DNA of 64,000 bases from positions 2,713,820 through 2,777,819 of the forward strand of contig JAQFVV010012476.1 in the NCBI GenBank assembly GCA_028023455.1. The letters are read 5' to 3'. The position numbers and the translations under genes are program-made. This DNA is from Epiperipatus broadwayi (lineage: Eukaryota > Onychophora > Udeonychophora > Euonychophora > Peripatidae). Shown here piece by piece: positions 45,421 to 55,098 of the stretch. The notes under the pieces were generated by a model. That model had not been told where the DNA came from. It searched no databases and saw only the letters and a program-made list of their open reading frames with translations. Numbering within the stretch: the first letter of the stretch is position 1; each line of letters opens with the position of its first letter.

Positions 45421-46191
45421 TAATATATAGGATATATGAGCACAGACCCTCACATGACCCCCCACTCTCCACTCCATCTCATAACACTGATACACCTAAA
45501 CACATATATGTTGAAAAGACAAACAATCACCAATATATGTATTTCATGCTAAACCAGCACTCATCAGTTGGTCCAGATTAACATCTTCACACATGTTTAC
45601 AATCAATGCTCAGCTTAAATTAACATAGCCAATCTTCATACTTTAATGGACAGGCTTCAATCCACTCCACACTCCAACTCTTCAACTGTCCATCCAATGA
45701 AAATCTGATGATGGAACGCTCAAAGACCCCTCTGAGGCCTAGATTCTTGTCACACTCATGTTGACCTAAGGTCAATCTGACCCCTCATGTACAGGACAAT
45801 CTATTAAATGGATTATGTCCTGTACATGAGAAGTCAGATTGACCTTAGGTCAACATGGGTGTGACAAGAATCTCGACCTCAAGGTGGGCTTTCAGCATTT
45901 CATGAGATTTTCAATTGGATGGACAGTTGAAGAGTTGGAGTGTGGAGTGGATTGAAGCCTGTCCATTAAAGTAGGAAGATTGACTGTCTTGATATATATC
46001 TGAGCACTTATAGCATATATGTGTGGAGATGGTAATCTGGAGCAACTGATGATTGCTGATTTAGCATAAAATATGTATATTGGTGATTGTTTGTCTTTTC
46101 AATATAAATGTGTTCAGGTGTATCAGTGTTACGAGATGGAGTGGAGAGTGGTGGGTCATGTGAGGATCTGCGCTTATATACCCTATATATT
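45421..46191. repeat. FB-D: 771-bp near-perfect palindromic element
   Basis: Arms of ~380 bp are complementary from the outer ends (TAATATATAGGATATATGAG against the complement of TTATATACCCTATATATTA) through CTCACATGACCC, CAATCACCAATATATGTAT, GGACAGGCTTCAATCCACTC and GGTCAATCTGACCCC to the centre, where TGTACAGGACA and TGTCCTGTACA are ~18 bp apart. The loop is tiny. No transposase. The minus ORF 46008-46514 merely crosses one arm. A single arm is at 40.27 kb. Confidence 0.9.
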
Positions 46192-46714
46192 ACATATATA
46201 GACACAGGTATATAATAAGCCTGTATTTCAGTTATTAAAACAATATTGTAAAATAACAAGTAAACAAAAAATTGAACCAGAATGTTCGATATGTGGAGGT
46301 AGTTGTGGCTCACAAAACTCATTTTTAGAATAAGTTTTTTCTCATCTTTCTTTTTTGGAGTTGGAATGGCTATACACTTTTTTGAGTGGCTGTTATTAGT
46401 TACTATTATCTCTTGTAGGAAGTTGTAATAAAAAATAAAAAAAGTTAAGAAATGCTTTAATTCGTATAAATGCATTAAAAAAAATCTTATATTTTTGGTA
46501 TTATATGACCCCAAAATACCAATATGGTTGCTTATATTTAGAAATAGTTTTTAGTTTACTGGGGAAAATTTTTTTTGCATTTATATGAATGAAAGTGTTC
46601 CTTTGTTTTCTTTTTATAATTTTTATTTTATTATTCAATATTATTTACTAAGCTCAGAGATCATATGTAATTAATGAGAAAGGATTTTGGATGTAAAAAT
46701 GAATAAAGAAATAT
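46192..46714. other. No recognisable feature
   Basis: AT-rich flank of FB-D. Part of the 168-aa minus ORF (46008-46514) extends here but shows no motif. Confidence 0.4.
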
Positions 46715-46862
46715 CTTGATACTCTCAAACCGAGAGGCTTTAGAGTGGCCTATATAACTAGAATATAGGTTTAAAGATAAATGGCCATTCTTATCTTTAA
46801 AAATCTATCTTGGGTTTGAGAGTATCCTCAGTATTCAACATGACATCGCTGAGCTGTTATAA
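46715..46862. repeat. FB-B related hairpin remnant
   Basis: GATACTCTCAAACC and GGGTTTGAGAGTATCC enclose a core (GGCTTTAGAGTGGCCTATAT, AACTAGAATATAGG, AATGGCCATTCTTATCTTT) that matches the 11.8-12.2 kb FB-B arm. The right part (TTCAACATGACATCGCTGAG) matches the 16.7-kb hairpin. It therefore links the two as one family. Confidence 0.7.
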
Positions 46863-46961
46863 AATTGTCTGCCCCTCCATTTCCATTTTCACATAAATCC
46901 AAATTCTAGCTCCATTTCTGCCTCATTTTCTTAGTATTTTCTGTAAATTCTAAGTCAACGG

Positions 46962-47212
46962 TGGACAAACGTAGCTTTCAGAACTGCATGCGACTCTTAG
47001 TCGAGTTATGTGCGGCTTCCATTGAAATTCGATTTTATTTTATTATTTCAGAATTGTTTTTAATTGCACAAAAATTTGTAATATGACAAATTTTTATCAA
47101 ACATTTTACTACATCTTACACTGTATATGTACATAGATACTATTTTCAAATATATTGGCAATCAACATTAACATTTTATCAACATCAATAGTATGCTGAC
47201 CCATGGACAGGT
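46962..47212 (+). mobile_element. hAT-like MITE, degraded
   Basis: Starts near CGGTGGACAAACGTAGC with ACTGCATGCGACTCTTAG, resembling CAGTGGTCGGCAAAC...CNTGCGGCTC. The right end ATGCTGACCCATG resembles the complement of the same terminus. No clear target duplication, interior decayed. Confidence 0.5.
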
Positions 47213-47299
47213 CCAGAGAGTAGCCATATCATCAATTCATTCATTTTTTTACTTCATTCTCTTCCTTACCCAACTCTTCAATTCAATGTAACTCTTCCC

Positions 47300-48930
47300 A
47301 TCTTATATCATCCAACAACACCATTTTTTCCATCATTTCTTCTTGCTTCCACTCACCATTTTGTCCAAAACTTCTTTCATTAAACTATACTTTCTTCTTA
47401 ATATATGTCCAATCCAGTTTTTTTTCTTTCGAATTTCATCAATCAAACTTGTTTTTTCATTTATTCTTTTCAAAACTTCATTTATTATTTTATTCATCCA
47501 AATGATTTTTTTCATTCTCCATATCTACATCTCAAAGGTTTCCAATCGGTTCCTAATTTTATTACTCGTCCACCACATTCCACATATACCATTAAATTAA
47601 TATTTTTCTTAATTCTCTTTTCAAAGGTTCACAAAATATTTTTTTTCTTAATAAATGCCTTCTTTACCAATGCTATTCTACTTTTAACTTCATCTTCACT
47701 TCAATCCTCACTAATCAACTACCCAAATATCTAAATCCCTTTACTTATTGAACTATGTTATTATGGATTTCTATTTGCATTTCTCACTATCCATAAACAC
47801 TTAATCTTCTCAACTTTAATCTTCTTTCCATACATCCTCCAATTTATTTAATATATTCTGAAGACATTTTTCATCCTCAGCTATAGGAACCATATTATCT
47901 GCAAATCTTAGACATTTTGTTATTCTACCTCCAACATTTGTTCCTCTACAGTCTAACTAATTATTTAATAAGCCTTCTAAATAAATATTAAAAAGAAATA
48001 ATATACTGCATCCTTGCCTAACTCCTCTTTCGACATTCACTTTATCAGTCTCCTAATTCTCCAGTGTAATTCTTCTTCTTTGCCCAGTATACATATTCCA
48101 AATCAATCTTTTCTCTTTTCAAAACACTTCTTTGTTTTTTAAGATGGTCATAATTTTATTCCAGATTACTCTATCAAATGTTTTTTTCCAAATCCACAAT
48201 AGATATATCTAATTCCTTTATACTTTTCAATGTATCTCTCTGCAATTGTTCTAACAATACCAATAACATCTCTTATAATTTTCCCACTCTGAAAACTAAA
48301 ATGTTCTTCTCCAATATAATACTCTACCTTCCTGTAAATTCTTGAGTTAAAATGCTCAATAAAACTTTAGAAGCACAAGATAATAAAGTTATTGTCCTGT
48401 ACTCTTCACATTTAACAGCCTTCTTTTTAGCAATTGGGATCATTATAGACCTTAAAAAATCTTCAGGCCAAACTCCACTATTATATATCATATTGCAAAG
48501 TCCAATTATTCACTTCATAGTAAATTCTTCCATTTCTTTCAAAAATTCTATAGGTATTGCATCAAATCCAATAGCCTTACCATATCCTTATCATCTACTT
48601 CAATATCTTGTTTATTTTCAAGTTCATAATTAATTGAATTATTTTCTTTTCTAAATATACACTAAAGATATTGCTCCCATCTATTTAATATAACATTACT
48701 ATCAGTTAAACTCTTTCCATTCTTATCCACAAATTTCATTTGGTATCCATTTTTTTTTCTCCCAAGTAACATTTTTTATTCTACCAAATACCAGATTATA
48801 TATTTTCACTTGTTGAAACATTTCTATCTCTCTACATTCTTGCTCCAACCATTTTTCTTTTGTTAAATCTGTTTCTCTTCTTAGCTCATTGTTTTTTTCT
48901 ATATGCGTTTTGCCCTTCCTCAGTACTGGC
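47300..48930 (-). mobile_element. LINE3: non-LTR retrotransposon copy, minus strand
   Basis: Reading the minus strand from 48932: KGKTHIEKNNELRRETDLTK and EKWLEQECREIEMFQQVKIY (linker), DKNGKSLTDSN, then heavily shifted RT pieces. These include a 'VNFEKAFD'-like region near 48190, RGVRQGCSISSLLFN-like sequence near 48020 and R-F-A-D-N at ~47900 (catalytic box eroded). The C-terminus 47515-47333 is MNKIINEVLKRINEKTSLID then EIRKKKNWIGHILRR, a tail I associate with LINEs of many arthropods. Numerous stops. The endonuclease is missing. Plus-strand ORFs here are shadows. Confidence 0.75.
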
Positions 48931-49237
48931 ATTTTTCCATCTTCTTTGTACTTCCTTGCATATTTGGAGTGATCATGTGTATATTTATGATTTGTGTAAT
49001 TTTGTGGTTGTATATTTCAGTGATAGTTTTCCTATCGGCTAAATGTCCTATTTCATATTTTTTCAAAAAATCTGGTAAGTAGACTATTTTATTATGCAAT
49101 TTAAACTTTTTCATATGTAATTTTTTTATGTCATTGACTCAAGTTTTCCTGAGCCATATGCAGGGATTAAGAAAATTATTTTAATTGTTTATAATTAGTG
49201 CACATAGAGTTACATATTTTTTTAAACAATTATATAA
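48931..49237. other. No recognisable feature
   Basis: Upstream flank of LINE3. The small ORFs on both strands carry no motif. Confidence 0.35.
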
Positions 49238-49440
49238 AATCTTCACGTGATCACCATTCTTTATGCTTACACAAGCTGTTTTTCACAGACTCCTCACTGA
49301 TGAAAACCACAAGCTCGAAAACAGTCTAGGGATATTGGATGAGTATGCACTAGATAAGGATTTTATGCTCAAACCTTCCTGCATCCATTGATTACTCTGT
49401 CTTGCACTGACTAGCACCATTGTTTGGAGAGTTTTGCCTC
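49238..49440. repeat. FB-A fold-back repeat, internally deleted
   Basis: Plus-sense tip (GTGATCACCATTCTTTATGC TTACACAAGC) then minus-sense sequence from ~49290 (CTCCTCACTGATGAAAACC to GGAGAGTTTTGCCTC). Same organisation as the 10.8-kb copy. Confidence 0.85.
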
Positions 49441-49777
49441 TATATAAAAAACTCTTGAAAAGAAAATGAAAAGCATTTGCTTGATTTTAAGTATGTTGTT
49501 TCTATTTTTGATAATAAATAATAATAAAACAGACGTTTAAGAATTACCAGGATGTTATCAACCAAAAATAAATACAGTCCAAAATTGCTTTTAATTATTC
49601 TAAATTGTTTTCTTATTTAATTTTAAGAAACCCTGTTTCTTTGACAATTTGTTATGCCATTTATGAATCTTTCAAAACAAAAAATAATATTTAAATACTT
49701 TTATTTTAATTATTTATTTATATATTTTGTTTGAATTTCAGACTTTGAATACAAATTTACTTAATTTTTTTGTTAAC
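49441..49777. other. No recognisable feature
   Basis: AT-rich DNA upstream of the transposase pseudogene. No TIR for that element was recognised. Confidence 0.4.
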
Positions 49778-51530
49778 ATGACCTCAAGCTTTCAGAAAGA
49801 ATGGGTAGTCAAATATGCTTTTATTGACAATAGTGGAAAGTCGTCTTATTTGTAAAATTACAATGGAAAACTACAAAGTAAGCAATTTACATCAACATTA
49901 TGAAGCAAACCATCCCCTATTTTTCAACTTAATATCCACACAATTCAAAATTGTGAACAGAGAAACTCAAGTGACCACAGACAAGTCTTCATAAGAAATA
50001 AGGACTCATCTCTTCATTTAAGTGTGAAGATGATAGAGTCAACAAAGCTAGTTTTTTTTGGTAACTTGGAATAGTGTTCAGGTCAAAGGTATGTATGGCT
50101 GAAAATTTATTAAAAGAAACTCAGAAGAAGTGGTTGAAGTTTTGGATCCAAATAATGCAAAACTGCATAAATTAAAGAAATCCCTATGTTATACTATAAA
50201 ACTAAGTGCCATATTAGTGAAATTAGTAAAAATGTTGAAAATAGTTTGATGTGTGTTTTGAAAAATTGCAGCATTCAGTGTAGTTCTCAACAAGTGTACA
50301 GCTATTCAAGTTGTTCCACAATTGGCAGTTTTCATCTACCATGTATCTGCAGATGTAAATCGGAAGAAAGAAATGTTACATGTACTATCTCTTATCAAAA
50401 CAACTCACAGTATTGATGTCAAAAATGCGCTTTATGAGATAATGAACAGGATTGAATTGCCTCATGATAAACTCATAAATGTTGTGACTGACAGATCCCC
50501 TGCAATGATAGGAGAAAACCTAAGTCTTATTGATCTTTTAAATAATCCTGAAATTCCATGTTTTGTACCTCTTCATTGCATAATTCACCATGAATACCTC
50601 ATAGTAAATTACTTAAAATATGAAAATATATGGTAAATTGTTTTGCAGATTGTGAATTTAGTTAGAAGAAATGCCAAAACACATAATCAATTCAAGAACA
50701 TTTTAGAAGAGTTCAAGAATAAAATGGATTTGTGGAACTCCTAAATCCAATCATAATATTTTGAAAGATAAAAAAGGAAAAATACTCAGAATTAAAAAAT
50801 GAAGTGACAAAATCTCCACACAGTTATGATAATCATGTGATCTTAGAGGTTTAATTAGACAATTAAACTTGGCTTTCTAACTTGATGTTCTTTACAGACA
50901 TTATGGGACACTTGCACACACTTGATTTGACTTAACAAGAAAAAAGAAAAATGATTAGAGATTTGTGATAAACTGTATTTAGTTTTAAAGCTAAACTTTG
51001 GCTTTTTGTGCATGACCTTAAGACCAGAATATTTAATTATTTTCCATATATAAAAGCAAATGTAATTAGTATCAAAGAAGAAAAATTATAAAAAAAATTG
51101 GAAGGATTGCAAGCAGATTTCAAATATAGGATTGAAGATTTGAAATGTTTTAAATCTACATTTGCATATTTTAAGAGGCCATTTATTTGTGATATTAATG
51201 AAGATGAATTTCTAATTTCCAAAATAGTGCTTATCAAAAAAGCAGCTGTGGAATTGGAGTTATTAGAGATGAAAGAGGATCAGACATTGCAAATGCATCA
51301 CAAACCTAGTTCTCTAATTGAATTTTGAAAACTCTTGTCAGAATCAAAATATCCATACTTAAAGAAAGCTGCCTGCCATCTAATTTTTGGCACAACATAT
51401 TGCTGTGAATCGTTGTACTCCTCAGTGAAGTTGAAATATTTACAATTGATCAATCAGCATCTCACAAAATTGGGGAGAATAACTGTAACAAATTATACGC
51501 CAAATTTCAAAGATTTGACCAAAAGTCTTT
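49778..51530 (+). pseudogene. hAT transposase pseudogene (GTF2IRD2/ZBED-like)
   Basis: Would encode a cut-and-paste DNA transposase. Start chosen at the Met of MTSSFQKEWVVKYAFID. A zinc-finger-like module follows in shifted frames (NLHQHYEANHPLF). Central part 50322-50636: KEMLHVLSLIKTTHSIDVKN, ELPHDKLINVVTDRSPAMIG (the usual 'TDGAPAM' catalytic-Asp segment) and FVPLHCIIHHEYLI (the 'CxxHxxxL' helix). Later: LWLFVHDLKTRIFNYFPYIK, LEGLQADFKYRIEDLKCFKS, and the C-terminal dimerisation region 51335-51530 (YPYLKKAA, IFGTTYCCES, LTKLGRITVTNYTPNFKDL). This order matches hAT transposases of the GTF2IRD2/EPM2AIP1/ZBED group. Many stops and frameshifts. The end is cut by a SINE-V insertion. Confidence 0.85.
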
Positions 51531-51598
51531 GGTGGTCGAGAGGTCAGTAGGGTTCGCTTCCCGGCTGGTGCAATGACACATGAGAAAAAAAAGTCTTT
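51521..51598 (+). repeat. SINE-V copy, internally deleted, with 10-bp target duplication
   Basis: AAAAGTCTTT flanks both sides (51521-51530, 51589-51598). The body 51531-51588 keeps GGTGGTCGAGAGGTCAG (box A) and GGGTTCGCTTCCCGG (box B) but lacks the anticodon arm. It ends GCAATGACACATGAG plus A-run. Inserted in the end of the hAT pseudogene. Confidence 0.85.
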
Positions 51599-51649
51599 AT
51601 TAAATGTTATACTTTTTATTAATGAATTATTATATATATATTCCATGTG

Positions 51650-51728
51650 TCAAAGCATTGGCCGGGAAGCGAACCCGGGACAACTGCTTGTAAGGCAGCT
51701 GCGCTGACCAATCGGCCATCAACGCCTG
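51650..51728 (-). repeat. SINE-V copy, minus strand
   Basis: The minus strand reads GGCGTTGATGGCCGATTGGT then CAGCGCAGCTGCCTTACAAG, CAGTTGTCCCGGGTTCGC, TTCCCGGCCAATGC, TTTGACACATGG. D-arm, a 5-bp anticodon stem with loop CTTACAA (anticodon TAC, Val-like), T-arm and box B are all recognisable. It could be mistaken for a tRNA-Val gene, but the acceptor stem does not close and it shares the family tail. Confidence 0.8.
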
Positions 51729-52010
51729 ACAATTATATTTTATTTTATTATTAAAATTTAAAAATTTTAATATTATATTTGTTATTAAAATTTTGAAATA
51801 ATTATTTTGTATTTTATTTCTTTCTCTTAATTATATTTTCTTAGATACTTTATACAGCAGTTAAAACTTCGGTAGAATATCTCATCGTATTAATTAAATT
51901 AAATAAAATTTGACTATATATATATTTTTGTGTATTTAAATAATATGGTGTGGCTGTTTATATATGAAAAACCAGCATGTCGCTCTTATGGACCTCATGT
52001 GTGCCTACCC
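51729..52010. other. AT low-complexity spacer
   Basis: TATT/AATT-rich sequence with no gene. Confidence 0.5.
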
Positions 52011-53260
52011 CTGTATATTTCTTAAATATTATTAAACTATTCACTTTGAATTTTAAATTTAAGGATATCATTATAAAAATACTTGTAATTATTTTTAGAT
52101 TTTAAAAGATAATATCGAAAAATGATTTTTTGCCGTTATATACCACGTGATGACGGTAGTATTTAGTAGTTATTTGGAGTCATATAAAAAAACACCTTTG
52201 GAAACTGGCAAGAAACGGACGCAACTGTACAGACTTAATAAATATAGATTCTGTATTTATGCAGTAAATGAAATAAATATGCGAATAATTTATTATAAAT
52301 ACATTATCATAAGAAATTTAAAAACAAAGAAAAAGTTGAGTTTTGATAAACAAATTTTAAAAAAAGGTACTTGGTTATTATTCGTGCAACCTAAAATAGG
52401 ATGACTTTCCACATACGCGATAAAGCGTAATCTTGCGATCGTTAAATAAACCCGGGGGGGGGGGGGTTCTCGAGGAAAAACGTGATTTTGAACGTGCACA
52501 AAACGTGCTTTAAAACGTGTCATCCAAACCTATTATATACGTGCTGTGTTGGTGATTGCTGATTCAAAAGTTTGTTGTTTACATTTTAAAGTTACTTGTT
52601 GTTATTGTGAATTTGTTTTATCATTTTTAATATCAACTTCGTTATTTATTTGTGCGTTTCAATTTCAACTTTGTTATTGACTTTTTTATCGAAGCACCAT
52701 GTGATCAAACAGTTATGTTTCTATTTACTAATTTAATTAATACGTTGACTTTGTTATTACTGCTGTTGTTTCTTTTTTTATCAAAGTGCTGCAATTTACT
52801 GTTATTTCTCGAGTCTAAAAACCATCTGCTAAAGTGTTGCAATTTATAGTTATTTCTCCAGTCTAAAAACCATCTAATTTGTTTGTCAAAACTCAAATAC
52901 ATTTCTTATAATAATGTATTTATAATAAATTATTCACATATTTATTTCATTTGTTACATTAAAAACAGAATCTATATTTATTAAATCTATACAGTTGTGT
53001 TCGTCTCTACGCATAATTAAATAAAACATTGTTTTTGCAAATTCATTTTCAGTAGTTACCACTTTCCAAACGTGTTTCTTTATATGCCTCCAAATAATTA
53101 TACTAAGTACTAACATCGTCACGTGGTATAAAACGGCAAAAATCATTTTTCGATATTATCTTTTAAAATCTAAAAATAATTACAAGCATTTTTAATAACC
53201 TTATCCCCAAATTTAAAATTCAAATTGAATAGTTTAATAATATTTAAGAAATATACATAA
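52011..53260. mobile_element. 1.25-kb element with ~350-bp inverted arms
   Basis: Left arm ~52012-52350 (TGTATATTTCTTAAATATTA, TTTGCCGTTATATACCACGT, TAATAAATATAGATTCTGT) is the inverted complement of right arm ~52870-53259. The left arm has lost ~45 bp relative to the right. Read from the right end inward, the right arm holds a 70-aa ORF (53146-52934: WRHIKKHVWKVVTTENEFAK, MFYLIMRRDEHNCIDLI); the left arm copy is frameshifted. The core 52390-52870 is unlike the arms: CpG-containing (CGCGATAAAGCGTAATC), with a G-run at 52452-52466, several AACGTG motifs and a 48-bp tandem duplication. Long TIRs suggest a non-autonomous DNA transposon of unassigned type. Confidence 0.8.
52783..52875 (+). repeat. 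48-bp tandem duplication
   Basis: AAAGTGCTGCAATTTACTG ... AAAAACCATCTG recurs 48 bp later with a few substitutions. Located in the core of the long-inverted-repeat element. Confidence 0.85.
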
Positions 53261-53270
53261 AATCTTGTTC

Positions 53271-53690
53271 CTTCCAAATAATAGTCCTCTCCTCACCACA
53301 GCATACAAACGGATTTTATTTTAACCACCCATCTCACTTTTTCTAGTCTTTTACAATCTCTTGGGATCCTAAGACTTCAATTAGTCATATATTATCGTTT
53401 CTTACAACAATATGTCCAGCACAACTTCAATTCATTCTCTTAATTCTTTCAATAATGTTAAAGGTACCTGCTTGAACTCTCACTCAAGTATATTGCTTTT
53501 TATTATTCTCGACATCTCTCATCATTCTGTTGAATGGCTTGAAGTCTGGTTTTGTTAAATGATCAAATCTGATCAGATCCATAAGTAAAGATTGATAAAA
53601 CACATTTATTAAAAATCTTTCTTTTCAACACATAAGCAAATTTTCCTTATGATGCGAGATTATTTCTGCCGGTAACCTTTCTGCCAAAGA
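53271..53690 (-). mobile_element. RTE-like LINE, C-terminal fragment, minus strand
   Basis: Minus-strand words match the 3' third of the full-length RTE (TTTTACAATCTCTTGGGATC, CAATATGTCCAGCACAAC, AACACATTTATTAAAAATC), corresponding to IPRDCKR, GHIV and FNKCVF. Frames are broken and the 5' part is missing. Confidence 0.75.
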
Positions 53691-53789
53691 CATTCTATCA
53701 AAGTTCATTTCTAAGACCAATTTCATTGTTTTGAATATTTTTTTTAAATAAAAATTTCTTTAAAAAAATATTGATAAAAAAATACCATA

Positions 53790-54330
53790 TATAATAAGTG
53801 GAATTGGACTGGAATATTGCTAGAAGTGATAATAGATGGATAGTTGAAATCTTAAACTGGATTCCAAGAGTTATAAAAGACCTAGAAAGAGACCACATAT
53901 CAGAAATAAGAAAGGGTATTTGTATGATGTGGAGAAGCTAGAGATTGGAGATGAATTGATGAAATAAGAATGTGTGCTGGTGTGATGTGGAGAGGCTAGA
54001 GATAGGAGATGGATTGATGAAATTAAGTGCTGATGTGACGTGAAGAAGCTAGAGATGAGAGAAGATGGATTGATGAAATAAAAAAGTGTGATGTGGAGAG
54101 GCTAGAGATCGGAGAAAATGAATTGATGAAATAAGAAAGTGTGCTGATGTGTTGTGGAGAAACTAGAGATAGGAGATGGATTGATGAAATAAGATAGTGT
54201 GCTGGTATGATGTAGAGAAGCTAGAGATCGAAGATGGATTGATGAAATAAGAAAGTGTTCTGATGTGATGTGGAGAGGCTAGAGTTTGGATATGGATTAA
54301 ACTTGGAGGGACCTTCATCTTGAAATGGAT
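53790..54330 (+). mobile_element. RTE-like LINE, C-terminal fragment, plus strand, with internal array
   Basis: Begins GGAATTGGACTGGAATATTG (the W-x-GHI region), continues TGAAATCTTAAACTGGATTC and AGAAAGAGACCACATATCAG, then expands into the minisatellite, and resumes the LINE end (AAACTTGGAGGGACCTTCAT, ATTAATAATAGTTGAAAATG). Confidence 0.8.
53925..54300 (+). repeat. LINE-derived minisatellite, ~55-58-bp unit, about 6 copies
   Basis: The unit GGAGATGGATTGATGAAATA then AGAAAGTGTGCTGATGTGAT then GTGGAGAGGCTAGAGATA derives from the RTE segment encoding W-(M/I)-D-E-I-R-K-C-A-x-V-M-W-R at 27.886-27.952 kb. In the parent LINE two AGATGGAT words lie 66 bp apart and bracket exactly this segment, so unequal exchange or slippage between them would start the array. 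Confidence 0.9.
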
Positions 54331-54459
54331 TAATAATAGTTGAAAATGATGTTGATGACTACTTTAAACTAAAGGCTGTGTGTATGAAAAATAAAATATA
54401 CAATATGGGTGACCATATGCTAAAACATTTAGATAATTAAGTTTATTAGTGAATATTTG

Positions 54460-54904
54460 AACTTGGTTGTAGTATTTTTGGCAGAAATAATTTAGTATTA
54501 AAAGGAAATATGTTTATCTGTTTAATTTTACCAATTCTTATTTATGGATCTGAGACTTAAGTACTTAACAGAAGATTAATACAGTGACTTCAGACTACTC
54601 AGTGAAACAGAGAAAAATGTATGCTAGGTAACAAGAAAAGATTGAAAATGAAATATGGTGATGAGAAAATAAACAAGTACCCAGACATCATTGAAGGAAT
54701 TAAGAAACTAAAATAAAACTGGCTAGGCATATATCTAAAAGAGATTAATAGTGGACGATTGAACATTTAAAATTGGATTTCATGAGATTGTGAAAGATCT
54801 AGAAAGCAGACAGATGTGAAATTGATGAATGGAAGCATATAAGATTACTGGCTTAATGTGAAGAAAGTGTGAAGAGATTAACTTTCAGTGGAGTAAAAAA
54901 GATT
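54460..54904 (+). mobile_element. RTE-like LINE fragment, plus strand, decayed
   Basis: TTTTGGCAGAAATAATTTAG, TATTAAAAGGAAATATG, CTTATTTATGGATCTGAGAC, AGAGAAAAATGTATGC and ACATCATTGAAGGAATTAAG follow the order of 27.5-27.85 kb of copy 1. Many substitutions, no open frame. Confidence 0.75.
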
Positions 54905-55098
54905 AACTGACAACCATTACTAACCACTGAAGGATGAAGGTCTCTCCAAGTTCAATCCATGTTTTTTGATCTCTAGCCTCTCTTCTTCACATCACTCCTG
55001 CACATCTTATTTCATCCATCTGACTCACATATGGTCTCTTTCTGGATCTTTTACAATCTTTTGGAATCTAGATTAAGATTTCAATTGCTCGTCTATTA

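Noticed and set aside
47343-47734. Plus-strand F/I/L-rich ORFs (85 and 109 aa) as membrane proteins
   Set aside because: Antisense of the LINE3 C-terminus (WIGHILRR on the minus strand).
51650-51728. A functional tRNA-Val(TAC) gene
   Set aside because: D-, anticodon and T-arms are recognisable, but the acceptor stem does not close and the sequence shares the SINE-V tail with two other copies.
52452-52466. G-run, and C-runs at 35891 and 36906, as structural signals
   Set aside because: Homopolymers of this size occur by slippage and are prone to sequencing error; no G-quadruplex pattern of separated runs is present.
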